A stretch of 64,000 nucleotides of DNA, from contig NZ_SZPR01000027.1 in NCBI RefSeq assembly GCF_005280195.1, positions 1 through 64,000 on the forward strand. Direction: 5' to 3'. Shown piece by piece: positions 7,060 through 15,599 of this stretch. The notes below the pieces were generated by a model. The model saw only the letters and a program-made list of their open reading frames with translations. It searched no databases and had not been told where the DNA came from. The DNA comes from Streptomyces galbus. GTDB lineage: Bacteria; Actinomycetota; Actinomycetes; Streptomycetales; Streptomycetaceae. Made by a program: the position numbers and the translations under genes. Each line of letters starts with the position of its first letter. The first letter of the stretch is position 1.

Positions 7060-9081
7060 ATGAGCGGTGACGGGCGGGACGAGTCCCTCGGTGACGGCGA
7101 CGCGGACACCGGCCACCGACCGCCCCAGGTGCCGGGCCGGGGCGGCCGTCCGACCGCGTCCCACGAAGGTGTCCCCGCGCAGGGAGGCACCCCGGTCGCC
7201 GGAGCCCCCGACCACAGCGTGCCGGCGCAGCGGGAGTGGCGCGGGCGGCACGGGGACGACGTCCCGCCCTCGCCGTACGGCGGACCACAGCACGAGGGAC
7301 CACAGCACGACGGACCACGGCACGGGGGGCCACCGCACGACGCGCCGCCGTCCGACGCCGAGCTGATCGACCGCATGCGCTCCGGCGACGACACCGCCTA
7401 CGAGGAGCTGTACCGCCGCCACGCCCACGCCGTGCGCCGCTACGCCCGCACCTGCTGCCGGGACGGCCACACCGCCGACGACCTCACCGCCGAGGTGTTC
7501 GCCCGCATGCTCCAGGCCGTGCGCGGCGGCTCCGGGCCCGAACACGCCGTCCGCGCCTACCTGCTCACGTCCGTCCGGCGCGTCGCCGCCCACTGGACCC
7601 GGACCGCCAAGCGGGAACACCTGGTCGACGACTTCGCGGTGTTCGCCGCGCAAGCCTCTTGCTCCTCGGAGGTCGCCGACGACGACACCCTGGAACTGGG
7701 CGCCGACGTGCGCGCGATGCACGAGGCCGAGCAGTCGATGGCCATGCGGGCCTTTCGGTCGCTGCCCGAGCGCTGGCAGGCCGTGCTGTGGCACACCGAG
7801 GTCGAGGACGAGTCGCCGAGCGAGGTCGCCGTGCTGTTCGGCCTCGACGCCAATGGCACGCGCGTGCTGGCCAGCCGCGCCCGCGAGGGCCTGAAGCAGG
7901 CCTACCTCCAGGCCCACGTCAGCACCACCCTCACCAGCGACGAGGAGTGCGCCCGCTACGCCGACCAGCTCGGGACCTACGCCCGCCGCCGGCTCCGCGT
8001 CCGCGCCGAACGGGGCCTGCGCAAGCACCTGGAGGAGTGCGCCCGGTGCCGGCTGGCGGCCGCGCAGATCGAGGAGGTCGCCGGCAGCATCCCCGCGGTG
8101 GTGCCGGTCGCGGTCATCGGCTGGTTCGGTGCCGCCGGGTACGCCAAGGCCCTGGGGCTCGTCGCGGGCGGCGCCGGTGCCGGAGCGGCGGGTGCCGCGG
8201 GGGCCGCCGCGGCGGGCGGTGGTTCCTCCGGTGGGGGCGCGGGCGGCGCGGCTTCCGAGGGGCTGGGCGCGCCGGTGAAGGCCGGGATCGCCGCCGGTGT
8301 GGTCGCCGTGGCGGCCGCGGTGGTGGCCCTCGCCCTGGTCGGCCACGACACGTCACCGCCGCAGCGGCCCGAGGCCGAGCCGCGCGCCTCCGCCCCCGCG
8401 GTGGCCCCGGCCCCGACCGCGCCGGCCCCCACGCCACCCGGCGAGCAGACGGGGCCGGTGACCGCCCCCACGCCCGGGCGCACCCCGACGCCCGCCCCGG
8501 CCGTCACACCGGACGGGAGGACCAGCCCGCGCCCGGCTCCCCCGCCCGCGCGGACGCCCGGCTCCACGCCGACACCGACCCCGACCCCGAGTCCTACGGC
8601 CACCCCCACGCCCACCCCCACGCCGCCTCCCCCGCCGCCCCCGGTCCCGGCCCGCTACCGGCTCGACGAGCTGGCCTTCGACGTGGTCGGCGACGGCACC
8701 GGCCCCGAGATCCGGCTCGCCGGCAGCAGCTGGGTGTGGCAGCGCTCCGGCCTATCCATCGCCGAGCGGCACTACGCGCGCGGGGCGACCGTCCACGGCG
8801 ACTCCTCCGTCACCGTCGACCTCAACCGGTCCTGCTCCTCCTACGACGCGATGGTCGGTGTGGACGACCTGACGCTGAAGCTCGGCCACGTCTACTTCTC
8901 CGTCTACGCCGACGGCGTACGGCTGTGGCGCTCCGGCCGGATCAAGGGCGGTGACCCGGCGGTGCCCGTCCACGTGGACCTCACCGGCCGCCGGACGGTA
9001 CGCCTCGTCGTCGAACCGCACACCCCCTTCGACACCGTCGCGCTCGCGGACTGGGCCGACTCGGCGTTCAGCTGCTCCTGA
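7060..9081 (+). CDS. ECF sigma factor fused to zinc anti-sigma-like domain, TM helix and NPCBM domain
   Basis: 673 residues carrying a whole signalling chain in one chain. Residues 1-95 are disordered, with His/Gly/Pro repeats. Sigma region 2 lies at about 98-170 (DAELIDRMRSGDDTAYEELY, DDLTAEVFARML). Region 4 lies at about 225-290 (RSLPERWQAVLWHTE, then the HTH up to SRAREGLKQAY). A zinc-finger anti-sigma-like segment follows, with Cys then HLEECARC (H-x3-C-x2-C). One membrane helix (KAGIAAGVVAVAAAVVALAL) is followed by a Pro/Thr linker of about 100 residues. A C-terminal NPCBM-type carbohydrate-binding domain (about 530-673) contains FSVYADGVRLWRSG and VDLTGRRTVRLVV. From memory this corresponds to SCO4117 and the ECF52 group, reported to affect morphogenesis and secondary metabolism. 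The domain order implies that an outside glycan signal controls a tethered sigma domain. Confidence 0.88.
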   Translation: MSGDGRDESLGDGDADTGHRPPQVPGRGGRPTASHEGVPAQGGTPVAGAPDHSVPAQREWRGRHGDDVPPSPYGGPQHEGPQHDGPRHGGPPHDAPPSDAELIDRMRSGDDTAYEELYRRHAHAVRRYARTCCRDGHTADDLTAEVFARMLQAVRGGSGPEHAVRAYLLTSVRRVAAHWTRTAKREHLVDDFAVFAAQASCSSEVADDDTLELGADVRAMHEAEQSMAMRAFRSLPERWQAVLWHTEVEDESPSEVAVLFGLDANGTRVLASRAREGLKQAYLQAHVSTTLTSDEECARYADQLGTYARRRLRVRAERGLRKHLEECARCRLAAAQIEEVAGSIPAVVPVAVIGWFGAAGYAKALGLVAGGAGAGAAGAAGAAAAGGGSSGGGAGGAASEGLGAPVKAGIAAGVVAVAAAVVALALVGHDTSPPQRPEAEPRASAPAVAPAPTAPAPTPPGEQTGPVTAPTPGRTPTPAPAVTPDGRTSPRPAPPPARTPGSTPTPTPTPSPTATPTPTPTPPPPPPPVPARYRLDELAFDVVGDGTGPEIRLAGSSWVWQRSGLSIAERHYARGATVHGDSSVTVDLNRSCSSYDAMVGVDDLTLKLGHVYFSVYADGVRLWRSGRIKGGDPAVPVHVDLTGRRTVRLVVEPHTPFDTVALADWADSAFSCS

Positions 9082-12000
9082 CCCGGTGGTCGCAGGTGTG
9101 GTGCCCGGCCGCCTCCTCCAGCAGGCGCAGGGTGTCCGGCGGGGTGAGGGTCGCGCCGCGGGCGCGCTCGGCCGCGTAGCTCCGCTCGCCCAGGCCCTCG
9201 CGGGCGGTCCGGGCCGTACGCTCGGCGCGGGCGCCCTCCGGCCGGGGGCGCGGGTGGGCGCCGCGCAGCCGGTCGGCGGCCGCCGACAGCCGGGCCGCGC
9301 GTGCCAGGTCGCCCACGTCGGCCAGGAGCTCCGCCGCGGTGTCCACGACCGCCGCGGTGACCGCCTCCGAGCAGTGGTCGGCCACCGCGCGGCGCAGGGT
9401 CCCGGCGAGGATCGGCAGGCCCCGGGCGGGTCCCGACTCGGCGGCGGTGACCTGCGCGTCGACCAGGTTCAGCGCCACCAGGAACTGCGGGGGCGGCGTG
9501 CCCTCGCCGCACACCCGGCGGACCTCGGTGCACAGCTCCCGCGCGCGGGCGGTGTCCTCCTCGTCGAGCGCGATGGAGGCCCGCAGCAGCAGGACGAACG
9601 CCCGGGCGTCGGCCACGCCGTAGCGGTCGGCGGACTCGCTCGCCTCGTCGAGCGCTGTGCGCGCGGCTGCCAGGTCGCCCGCGCGGTAGGCGATCTCTGC
9701 GAGCCGGGCGAGCAGGAACGGCGTCTCGGTGTAGGCGCCGACCTCGTACGCGAGCCGCAGGGCTTCGCGGTACTCGCTCTCCGCCTCGGCGGACCGGCCG
9801 CGTGCCATGGCCGCCTCGCCGACGGCGCTGGACACCTGGGCGCGCACCCAGCGGTCGCCGACCCGGCGGGCGAGGTCGCGCAGCTCGGCCAGGTCCTCGT
9901 CCACGCCGAGCAGGCCGCCCGGTGAGTCGACCACCATGTGCGTGCGGAACATCAGGGCGCAGGCCAGCTCCCACTCCCCGCCGTGCGCGCGGCAGTTGGC
10001 GACCGCCCGGTCGAGAATTCCCAGCACTTCCACGCGGGCGACGTCGGTGGTGCCGCCGTGCTCGAAGAGCGTGATGGGCCAGACCAGTCCGGGCATGCGG
10101 GCCGCGTCGGGGCCGCCCCGCTCGAAGCGGGCGCGCAGCAGGCCGGCGAAGAGCTGCCGGCGCGGCTCGCGCGTCATGCGCTCGTCCCCCGCCTCGGAGA
10201 GCAGGAACACGTGCAGCATCCGCAGGTTCATCCGCTGGGCGTGGCGCGGGTGGCCCTCCTCGTCGTCCGCGTGGGCGAGATAGGCGTCCACGGGGTCGAC
10301 CCGGGCCATGAGCGCGGGCAGCTCGGCCGGCACGCGGGACCCGGGCGCCGGTCCGGACGACGGATCCCCACCCGGGCCCTCGTGGGCGCCGAGAACGTCG
10401 AGGGCGGCGCCCAGGCGCAGGGTGCGGTCGACCCAGTCGGCGCCCTCGTGGCGGTAGTTGCGCAGCCACCAGAACCAGCCCATCGCCAGGCAGAGCGCGC
10501 CGGCCTCCTCCTCGGCGCCCGCCGCCAGGGCGCGGTCGATCGCCACCCGGATGTTGTCGAGTTCCGCCTCCAGGCGGGCGATCCACGGGAGTTGCTCGGC
10601 GGAGCGCAGCAGGGGGTCGGCCCGCTCGGCGAGCGACCGTGCCCAGGCCCGGTGGCGGCGCTCGGCCTCCGTGCGCAGTGCGGGGACCTCGGCGGCGCGC
10701 TCGTCGGCGTACTCGTGGATGGTCTCCAGCATCCGGTAGCGCATGCCGCCGTCGCGCGCGTCGGGGGCGGCGACGACGAGGGACTTGTCGACGAGCGCCC
10801 CGACCAGCTCGGCGACCGGGCCCGAGCAGACCGCCTCGGCGGCCTCCAGGTCCCAGCCGCCGGCGAACACCGACAGCTCGCGCAGCACGGTCCGCTCGGC
10901 CTCGTCGAGCAGGTCCCAGGACCAGTCGACGACCGCGCGCAGGGTCTGCTGGCGGGGCAGGACCGTGCGGCTGCCGGAGGTGAGCAGGCGGAAGCGGTCG
11001 TCGAGGCGGTCGGCGATCTGGCGGGGGGTGAGCAGCCGCAGGCGGGCCGCCGCCAGCTCGATGGCGAGCGGCAGCCCGTCCAGGCGGCGGCAGATCTCGG
11101 CCACCGCGCCCTCGTCCCGGAGCACGTCGGCCGCGTCGGGACGGACGGCGGCCGCGCGCTCCCGGAAGAGGCGGTGCGCCGGGCCGGGGAGGAGGGGCTC
11201 GACCGGGCGGACCGACTCGCCTGGGACACCCAGGGGTTCACGGCTGGTGGCGAGGATCGTCAGGCCCGGGCAGCGGGTCAGCAGGGTCTCGGCGAGGGTG
11301 GCGGCCGCGCCGATGACGTGTTCGCAGTTGTCAAGGATCAGCAGTTCGCTGCGCGGGGCGCAATACTCGACGAGCAGGGCGACCGGGTCGTCCTGCGGGG
11401 TCGCCAGCTCGGAGGCCAGCAGCACGGTCTCGCGCAGACCGAGGGCACTGACCACCGCGCCCGGCACCGCCTCCGGCCGGTCGAGCGGCGCCAGCTCGAC
11501 CAGCCACGCCTGCGGGAGCCCGGCGGCGGCTTCCTCGGCGAGACGGGTCTTCCCCGAACCGCCCGGTCCGGTGAGCGTGACCAGGCGGGCCCTGTGCAGT
11601 TCGGAACGAATCGCCGCGATCTCCGGTTCCCGGCCCACGAAAGAGGTAAGGCGCGGACGGAGGTTGCCGGTGCGGACCGGGTGCCGGGGGGCGGGCGCCG
11701 GGCCGGGGGCGGGGTCGAGGGGGGCAGCGGGGTCCAGGAAGGGAGCAGGCGCTGGTGCGGGGGCGGGCGCCCGCTCGCCGGTGCCCGCCCTGGGGCCGGT
11801 GGCCGCGCCCCCGTCGGCACGGGCCGCCTGCTGGAGCAGCTCCGCGTGCAGCGCCCGGAGCTCGCGTCCCGGGTCGGCGCCCAGTCCGTCGGCCAGGGCC
11901 CGGCGGGCGGTCTCGTAGGCGGCGAGGGCGTCGGCGCCCCGGCCCGTGTCGCGCAGGGCGCGGATGAGCAGGGCGTGCAGCGGCTCGTCGTACGGGTGGG

Positions 12001-12541
12001 CGGCGGTCAGCTCCGTCAGGCGCGGTACGGCCTCCTGGGCGCGGCCGAGGAGGAGGTCGGCCTCGGCGCGGGCCCGGGTCGCCTCCAGCCGCAGGGCGTC
12101 CGGGCGGGCGGCCGGGGTGCGGTCGGGGAGGTCGGCGAGGGCGGGGCCCCGCCACAGGGCGAGGGCGTCGTCGAGGGCGCGGGCGGCGGTGCGGGGGTCG
12201 CCGTGCCGCAGGGCGCGCGTGCCGTCGTGGACGAGGCGCTCGAAGACGAACAGGTCGACGTCGTCCTCGGTCGCGGTGAGGCGGTAGCCGCCGGGCTCGG
12301 AGGTGACGCCGTCCTTGCCGACGGTACGGCGCAGTCGGCCGACGAGGGCCTGGAGGGCGGCGTGGGCGTCCTGCGGCGGGGCGTCGGTCCAGATGTCGTC
12401 GATCAGGTCCTCGGGCGGGACGGTACGGCCGGGGCGCAGGGCGAGGGCCGCGAGCAGGGCGCGGAGGCGGGCGCCGGGGATGGACAGGGCTGTGCCCTGG
12501 TCGTCCGCTGTCTGGGTGACGCCCAGGATCCTGTACCGCAC
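9068..12541 (-). CDS. AfsR/SARP-like regulator with BTAD and NB-ARC ATPase domains
   Basis: About 1157 residues. An OmpR-type winged helix occupies roughly 5-90 (LSIPGARLRALLAALALRPG, HAALQALVGRLRRTVG). A bacterial transcriptional activation domain follows at about 95-245. A Pro/Ala linker leads to an STAND/NB-ARC ATPase with Walker A LTGPGGSGKTRLAEEA and Walker B ELLILDNCEHV, and then a long helical, TPR-like C-terminus. AfsR is the model: a nucleotide-driven activator of antibiotic genes. The start is GTG 12541, placed after GGGGAGA. The frame continues upstream to 12592 but with no ribosome site. Its stop overlaps the convergent sigma-factor gene by 14 bases, so transcripts from the two genes are antisense at their 3' ends. 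Targets are unknown. Confidence 0.85.
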   Translation of the reverse strand: MRYRILGVTQTADDQGTALSIPGARLRALLAALALRPGRTVPPEDLIDDIWTDAPPQDAHAALQALVGRLRRTVGKDGVTSEPGGYRLTATEDDVDLFVFERLVHDGTRALRHGDPRTAARALDDALALWRGPALADLPDRTPAARPDALRLEATRARAEADLLLGRAQEAVPRLTELTAAHPYDEPLHALLIRALRDTGRGADALAAYETARRALADGLGADPGRELRALHAELLQQAARADGGAATGPRAGTGERAPAPAPAPAPFLDPAAPLDPAPGPAPAPRHPVRTGNLRPRLTSFVGREPEIAAIRSELHRARLVTLTGPGGSGKTRLAEEAAAGLPQAWLVELAPLDRPEAVPGAVVSALGLRETVLLASELATPQDDPVALLVEYCAPRSELLILDNCEHVIGAAATLAETLLTRCPGLTILATSREPLGVPGESVRPVEPLLPGPAHRLFRERAAAVRPDAADVLRDEGAVAEICRRLDGLPLAIELAAARLRLLTPRQIADRLDDRFRLLTSGSRTVLPRQQTLRAVVDWSWDLLDEAERTVLRELSVFAGGWDLEAAEAVCSGPVAELVGALVDKSLVVAAPDARDGGMRYRMLETIHEYADERAAEVPALRTEAERRHRAWARSLAERADPLLRSAEQLPWIARLEAELDNIRVAIDRALAAGAEEEAGALCLAMGWFWWLRNYRHEGADWVDRTLRLGAALDVLGAHEGPGGDPSSGPAPGSRVPAELPALMARVDPVDAYLAHADDEEGHPRHAQRMNLRMLHVFLLSEAGDERMTREPRRQLFAGLLRARFERGGPDAARMPGLVWPITLFEHGGTTDVARVEVLGILDRAVANCRAHGGEWELACALMFRTHMVVDSPGGLLGVDEDLAELRDLARRVGDRWVRAQVSSAVGEAAMARGRSAEAESEYREALRLAYEVGAYTETPFLLARLAEIAYRAGDLAAARTALDEASESADRYGVADARAFVLLLRASIALDEEDTARARELCTEVRRVCGEGTPPPQFLVALNLVDAQVTAAESGPARGLPILAGTLRRAVADHCSEAVTAAVVDTAAELLADVGDLARAARLSAAADRLRGAHPRPRPEGARAERTARTAREGLGERSYAAERARGATLTPPDTLRLLEEAAGHHTCDHRVRSS

Positions 12542-12690
12542 GGCCCCATTCTCCCCGCGCCCGCCACTCGCAGCACGGCATTTCGAACTCACGTTCAGTC
12601 ACGCCGACCGGCAGCACCGGGGCACCGTGCAAGAAAGCCCCGCGCTCACCTGCCTGAGGGCCGCGGGGAACTGCGCAACACCCCCCACAC

Positions 12691-12726
12691 ACCCGCACCC
12701 GCACCCGCACCCGCACCCGCACCCGG
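12691..12726. repeat. Tandem hexamer repeat ACCCGC x5-6
   Basis: Five perfect ACCCGC units followed by ACCCGG lie in the 224-base gap between the asparagine-synthase-like gene and the AfsR-like gene. It looks like a simple-sequence expansion and no function is evident. Confidence 0.8.
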
Positions 12727-12765
12727 CGACGAACGAGCCACCCCCACCCCGCGCCCCGCCCCCGC

Positions 12766-14907
12766 TCACCCCCCGGAGGACAACGCACTGCGCAGGGGCG
12801 CGATCCCCGCCGGGACCGCCCGCGCCCGGGCCGGTGTGCCCGTCCAGCAGGTGCCCCGGCGGGAGAGCAGCCGGCGGAGCCACAGTTCGAGGGAGACGAG
12901 GTCGGCCAGGCCGTCGAGCGGCAGGGGCTCGCCCGCCGCCGCGCTGCGCACCGCCGTGCGGACGACGCGCGCCTCGACCAGGCCCGCCTCCGCGAGCAGC
13001 GGCGTGTCGAAGAGCCCGAGGAGGGAGTCGGCCGCCACGCGCAGCCCCGCGCGCGCGGCCGCGGTGGCCGTGCTCTGCGAGGGCGCGCCCCAGCCGGGCG
13101 GGAGGTCGGCCACCCCGGCACCCTTGAGGACGGTGCGCAGGATGGCGGCCCGGGCGCCGGGCTGGACGCGCAGGGTCTCCGGCAGGGCCCGGCACGCGCG
13201 CACGACCTGGTTGTCGAGGAACGGCGTGTGCAGGCGCTGGAAGCGGATCTCGGCGGCCTGTTCCAGCACGCGCAGGTCGCCCGCGGCACGGGCGAGGGCC
13301 GCACGCGCGCGGTGGTCACCGGGCCGCTCGCCGGGGCCGCCCCCGGAGCGGGTCGCCGCGCTCTCCAGGCGAACCGATACTTCGGCCAGGGCCTCGCCCG
13401 TCAGCCAGCGTGCGGCCGGCCCGGGACTGCCCCAGGCCAGCGCCGCGAGCGAGGCGCCGACGGCGCTGCCGAAGTCGTCGAAGCGCCGGTCGCGCAGCCG
13501 CTCGGCGAGGCTCTCCACGCCCGTGCGGTACGGCGTGCGGGCCAGGCGGCGGGCGGCGCCGTACACGCGCGCGGGGACGAACACCGAGCCGTCCGCCTTG
13601 GTCAGCGCGGCGACCGGACGCACCAGGTGGCGGCGCTTGCGGTCCATCAGCAGGTCGGCGAGGCGGGCCGGGTGGGCGTCGAGGACCTGGCGGGCGCCGT
13701 AGCCGGTGAAGTGGTCGGCGCTGCCGGCGGCGAGCCGCGCACGGTGGCGGGCGGTGGTCACCAGGCTGGGGCCGGGTTCGTCGGTGAGCGGGCCGTCGAG
13801 GTCGGCGTAGGGGAGGGTGTCCTCGGCGCCGGCCACGACGACGTGGTGCAGCCGCGGGTTGGCCGCGAGGGCGCCGGCGCGTTCGAGCTCTGCTTCCTGG
13901 CCGCCCACGGCGAGGTCGTTGAAGGTGACCGCCAGGAGGCGCTCGCCGGCGCCCGTGCCGTGGCCGAGGACCGTGCCGGGCATGCCGGGCAGGCCCGCCG
14001 CGAGCAGGGCCAGGGTGCCGGAGGCCGGGCCGCCGGACAGGTCGGCGCCGATGCCCGGCACGGGCATGCCCCGCGCGGCCCTGCGCTCGGCCGGTCCCAT
14101 GCCGGGCACCGGGCCGGGGTCGATGTCGGCGCCGGGGACGTGGCGCGGCGCGGACAGACGCGCGCGTACCGCCTCCACGAGCGCGTCGCGCACGCCGTCG
14201 ACCGCGCGGTCGGGGTCGACGGGGGCCGCCGCCACGGCGATGGAGGCGACCGGCTCGTACCCGGCGATCTCGCGCGCCCCGGCGCGCAGGATCAGCGCGT
14301 GCCCCGGCGGGATGCGCCGCACGCCGTCGTAGGGGGTGGAGTCCAGCAGGGCGGCCGGCACGTCGGGGGCGGCCAGCAGCGCGGCGAGGTGGCCGTAGTC
14401 GAGGTTGGCCTCGACGAGGTCGGCCAGCGGCAGGGCGGCCGTGGCGTAGGCCGTGCCGCCCGCCCAGGGGGTGTGGAAGACCGGCCGGGCGCCGGCCAGG
14501 TCGCCGCAGACGGTGATCCGGCGGCCGACCTGCACGACGGCGGTGTAACTGCCGGGCCAGGCCGTCAGGTGGCGCAGGGCGCCCCCGCGCGCGGCGAGCA
14601 GGCCCACGCGCAGTTGTTCGTCGGAGGCGCCGCACATGCCGAGGACGGCGATCCGGGTGCGCTCGTCGGCGCGCACCACGCGCACCTCGTCGGGGCGCCA
14701 GTCGCCGACCGCCCACAGCGGATCGGGGTCGCCCCACAGGAGGTGGGAGCCGACGGGGTGCATGGTCTCGCCGTCGGGGCCGACCGCGCCGCCGCGTTCA
14801 CCGTGTCCGGCGTACGCGTCGGGGCCGCCGTAGGTGTCGTACCCGCCGAAAGTGCCGTGTTTGCCGCGGCCGTCGGCGGTACTGCTCCACCCCACCAACC
14901 ACCGCAT
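12766..14907 (-). CDS. Asparagine synthase-like (lasso-cyclase-like) protein, probably catalytically altered
   Basis: 713 residues with the two-domain plan of class B asparagine synthetase. The N-terminal part has Ntn-hydrolase-like strands (GDLAGARPVFHTPWAGGTAYAT, YDGVRRIPPGHALIL). The C-terminal part is the AMP-forming synthetase fold. It begins MRWLVGW, so the Cys2 needed for glutaminase activity is missing, as in lasso-peptide cyclases. The PP-loop, normally SGGxDS, reads LSGGPASG near residue 290, so the conserved Asp is Ala. The later motif FHTPFLDNQVV is intact in form (RLHTPFLDNQVV). No lasso precursor, RRE or protease gene is adjacent. ATG 14907 has GGAGG five bases upstream. I recall a syntenic homologue as SCO4115. 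The substrate is unknown and activity may be changed or lost. Confidence 0.75.
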   Translation of the reverse strand: MRWLVGWSSTADGRGKHGTFGGYDTYGGPDAYAGHGERGGAVGPDGETMHPVGSHLLWGDPDPLWAVGDWRPDEVRVVRADERTRIAVLGMCGASDEQLRVGLLAARGGALRHLTAWPGSYTAVVQVGRRITVCGDLAGARPVFHTPWAGGTAYATAALPLADLVEANLDYGHLAALLAAPDVPAALLDSTPYDGVRRIPPGHALILRAGAREIAGYEPVASIAVAAAPVDPDRAVDGVRDALVEAVRARLSAPRHVPGADIDPGPVPGMGPAERRAARGMPVPGIGADLSGGPASGTLALLAAGLPGMPGTVLGHGTGAGERLLAVTFNDLAVGGQEAELERAGALAANPRLHHVVVAGAEDTLPYADLDGPLTDEPGPSLVTTARHRARLAAGSADHFTGYGARQVLDAHPARLADLLMDRKRRHLVRPVAALTKADGSVFVPARVYGAARRLARTPYRTGVESLAERLRDRRFDDFGSAVGASLAALAWGSPGPAARWLTGEALAEVSVRLESAATRSGGGPGERPGDHRARAALARAAGDLRVLEQAAEIRFQRLHTPFLDNQVVRACRALPETLRVQPGARAAILRTVLKGAGVADLPPGWGAPSQSTATAAARAGLRVAADSLLGLFDTPLLAEAGLVEARVVRTAVRSAAAGEPLPLDGLADLVSLELWLRRLLSRRGTCWTGTPARARAVPAGIAPLRSALSSGG

Positions 14908-15599
14908 CGACGCCTCCACGGACTGTGGACAACCAGTGCACCGTACGAACGGTTCACCATGCTGCCACGAAGAACGCGCCGCAGAGCGAAGGCGGGACGG
15001 CTTGTGATCCGGGGAACGCACGGGCGCACGGGCGCTCGCTCCGGCTCGGGCGCCCGCGTGCGATCCCGTCACTGCGATGCGAATGCGCCCCCGCTGCGCT
15101 CCCCCAAAACGCCCCGTGCGCCCTCGATTTCCGTGGTGGGAGCCGTGATGCACCGGCGGACACGGGGGCGATTTTCGGCCAAATCCCTTGCGCGCAAAGG
15201 ATGTTGGAACAGCTTCGCACACGCTCCGTGCACACCGGCGCCGTGTCCTCGGCGCGTCGGCCCGGGAGACGGGCAGCGCCTCCCGGACCGCTCCGCCGCC
15301 CGCGGGGATGAAGGCGGCGGTGTCCCCCAGCCCACTGGATCCAGTACAGCGGGCCGACCCACGCACGGCCATGGAACCGCTCCCGGGATGGCCGGAGAAG
15401 AGCGCACGCACGGGCGCACGGCCACACGCCAGGAGCACGCCGCAACGGTGCGTACGGAACGCCGCCCTCACGTACGGGCCACAATCCCGCCATCCGGAAG
15501 AATGCCCCTTAACGCTTGGGATGCGGCGAACTACGCTGGGTTTACGAATGCCGCGTGGTTATGCCATCGCGGCAGCCGTCTGTGTCGAGGGGTGGCGCA
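14908..15599. other. Long intergenic region with the candidate promoter of the sporulation gene
   Basis: 692 bases between divergent genes. No open frame has convincing codon use. The best promoter candidate is rightward: TTAACG (15509-15514), 17 bases, TACGCT (15532-15537), about 60 bases before ATG 15600. The region near 15120-15215 is less GC-rich. I see no RNA gene or strong hairpin. Confidence 0.4.

Noticed and set aside
12691..12726. Short repeat array as CRISPR
   Set aside because: Six-base units without spacers. No cas genes are in the window.
9938..13702. 1254-codon open frame on the plus strand
   Set aside because: Antisense shadow of the AfsR-like and asparagine-synthase-like genes, crossing their intergenic hexamer repeat.
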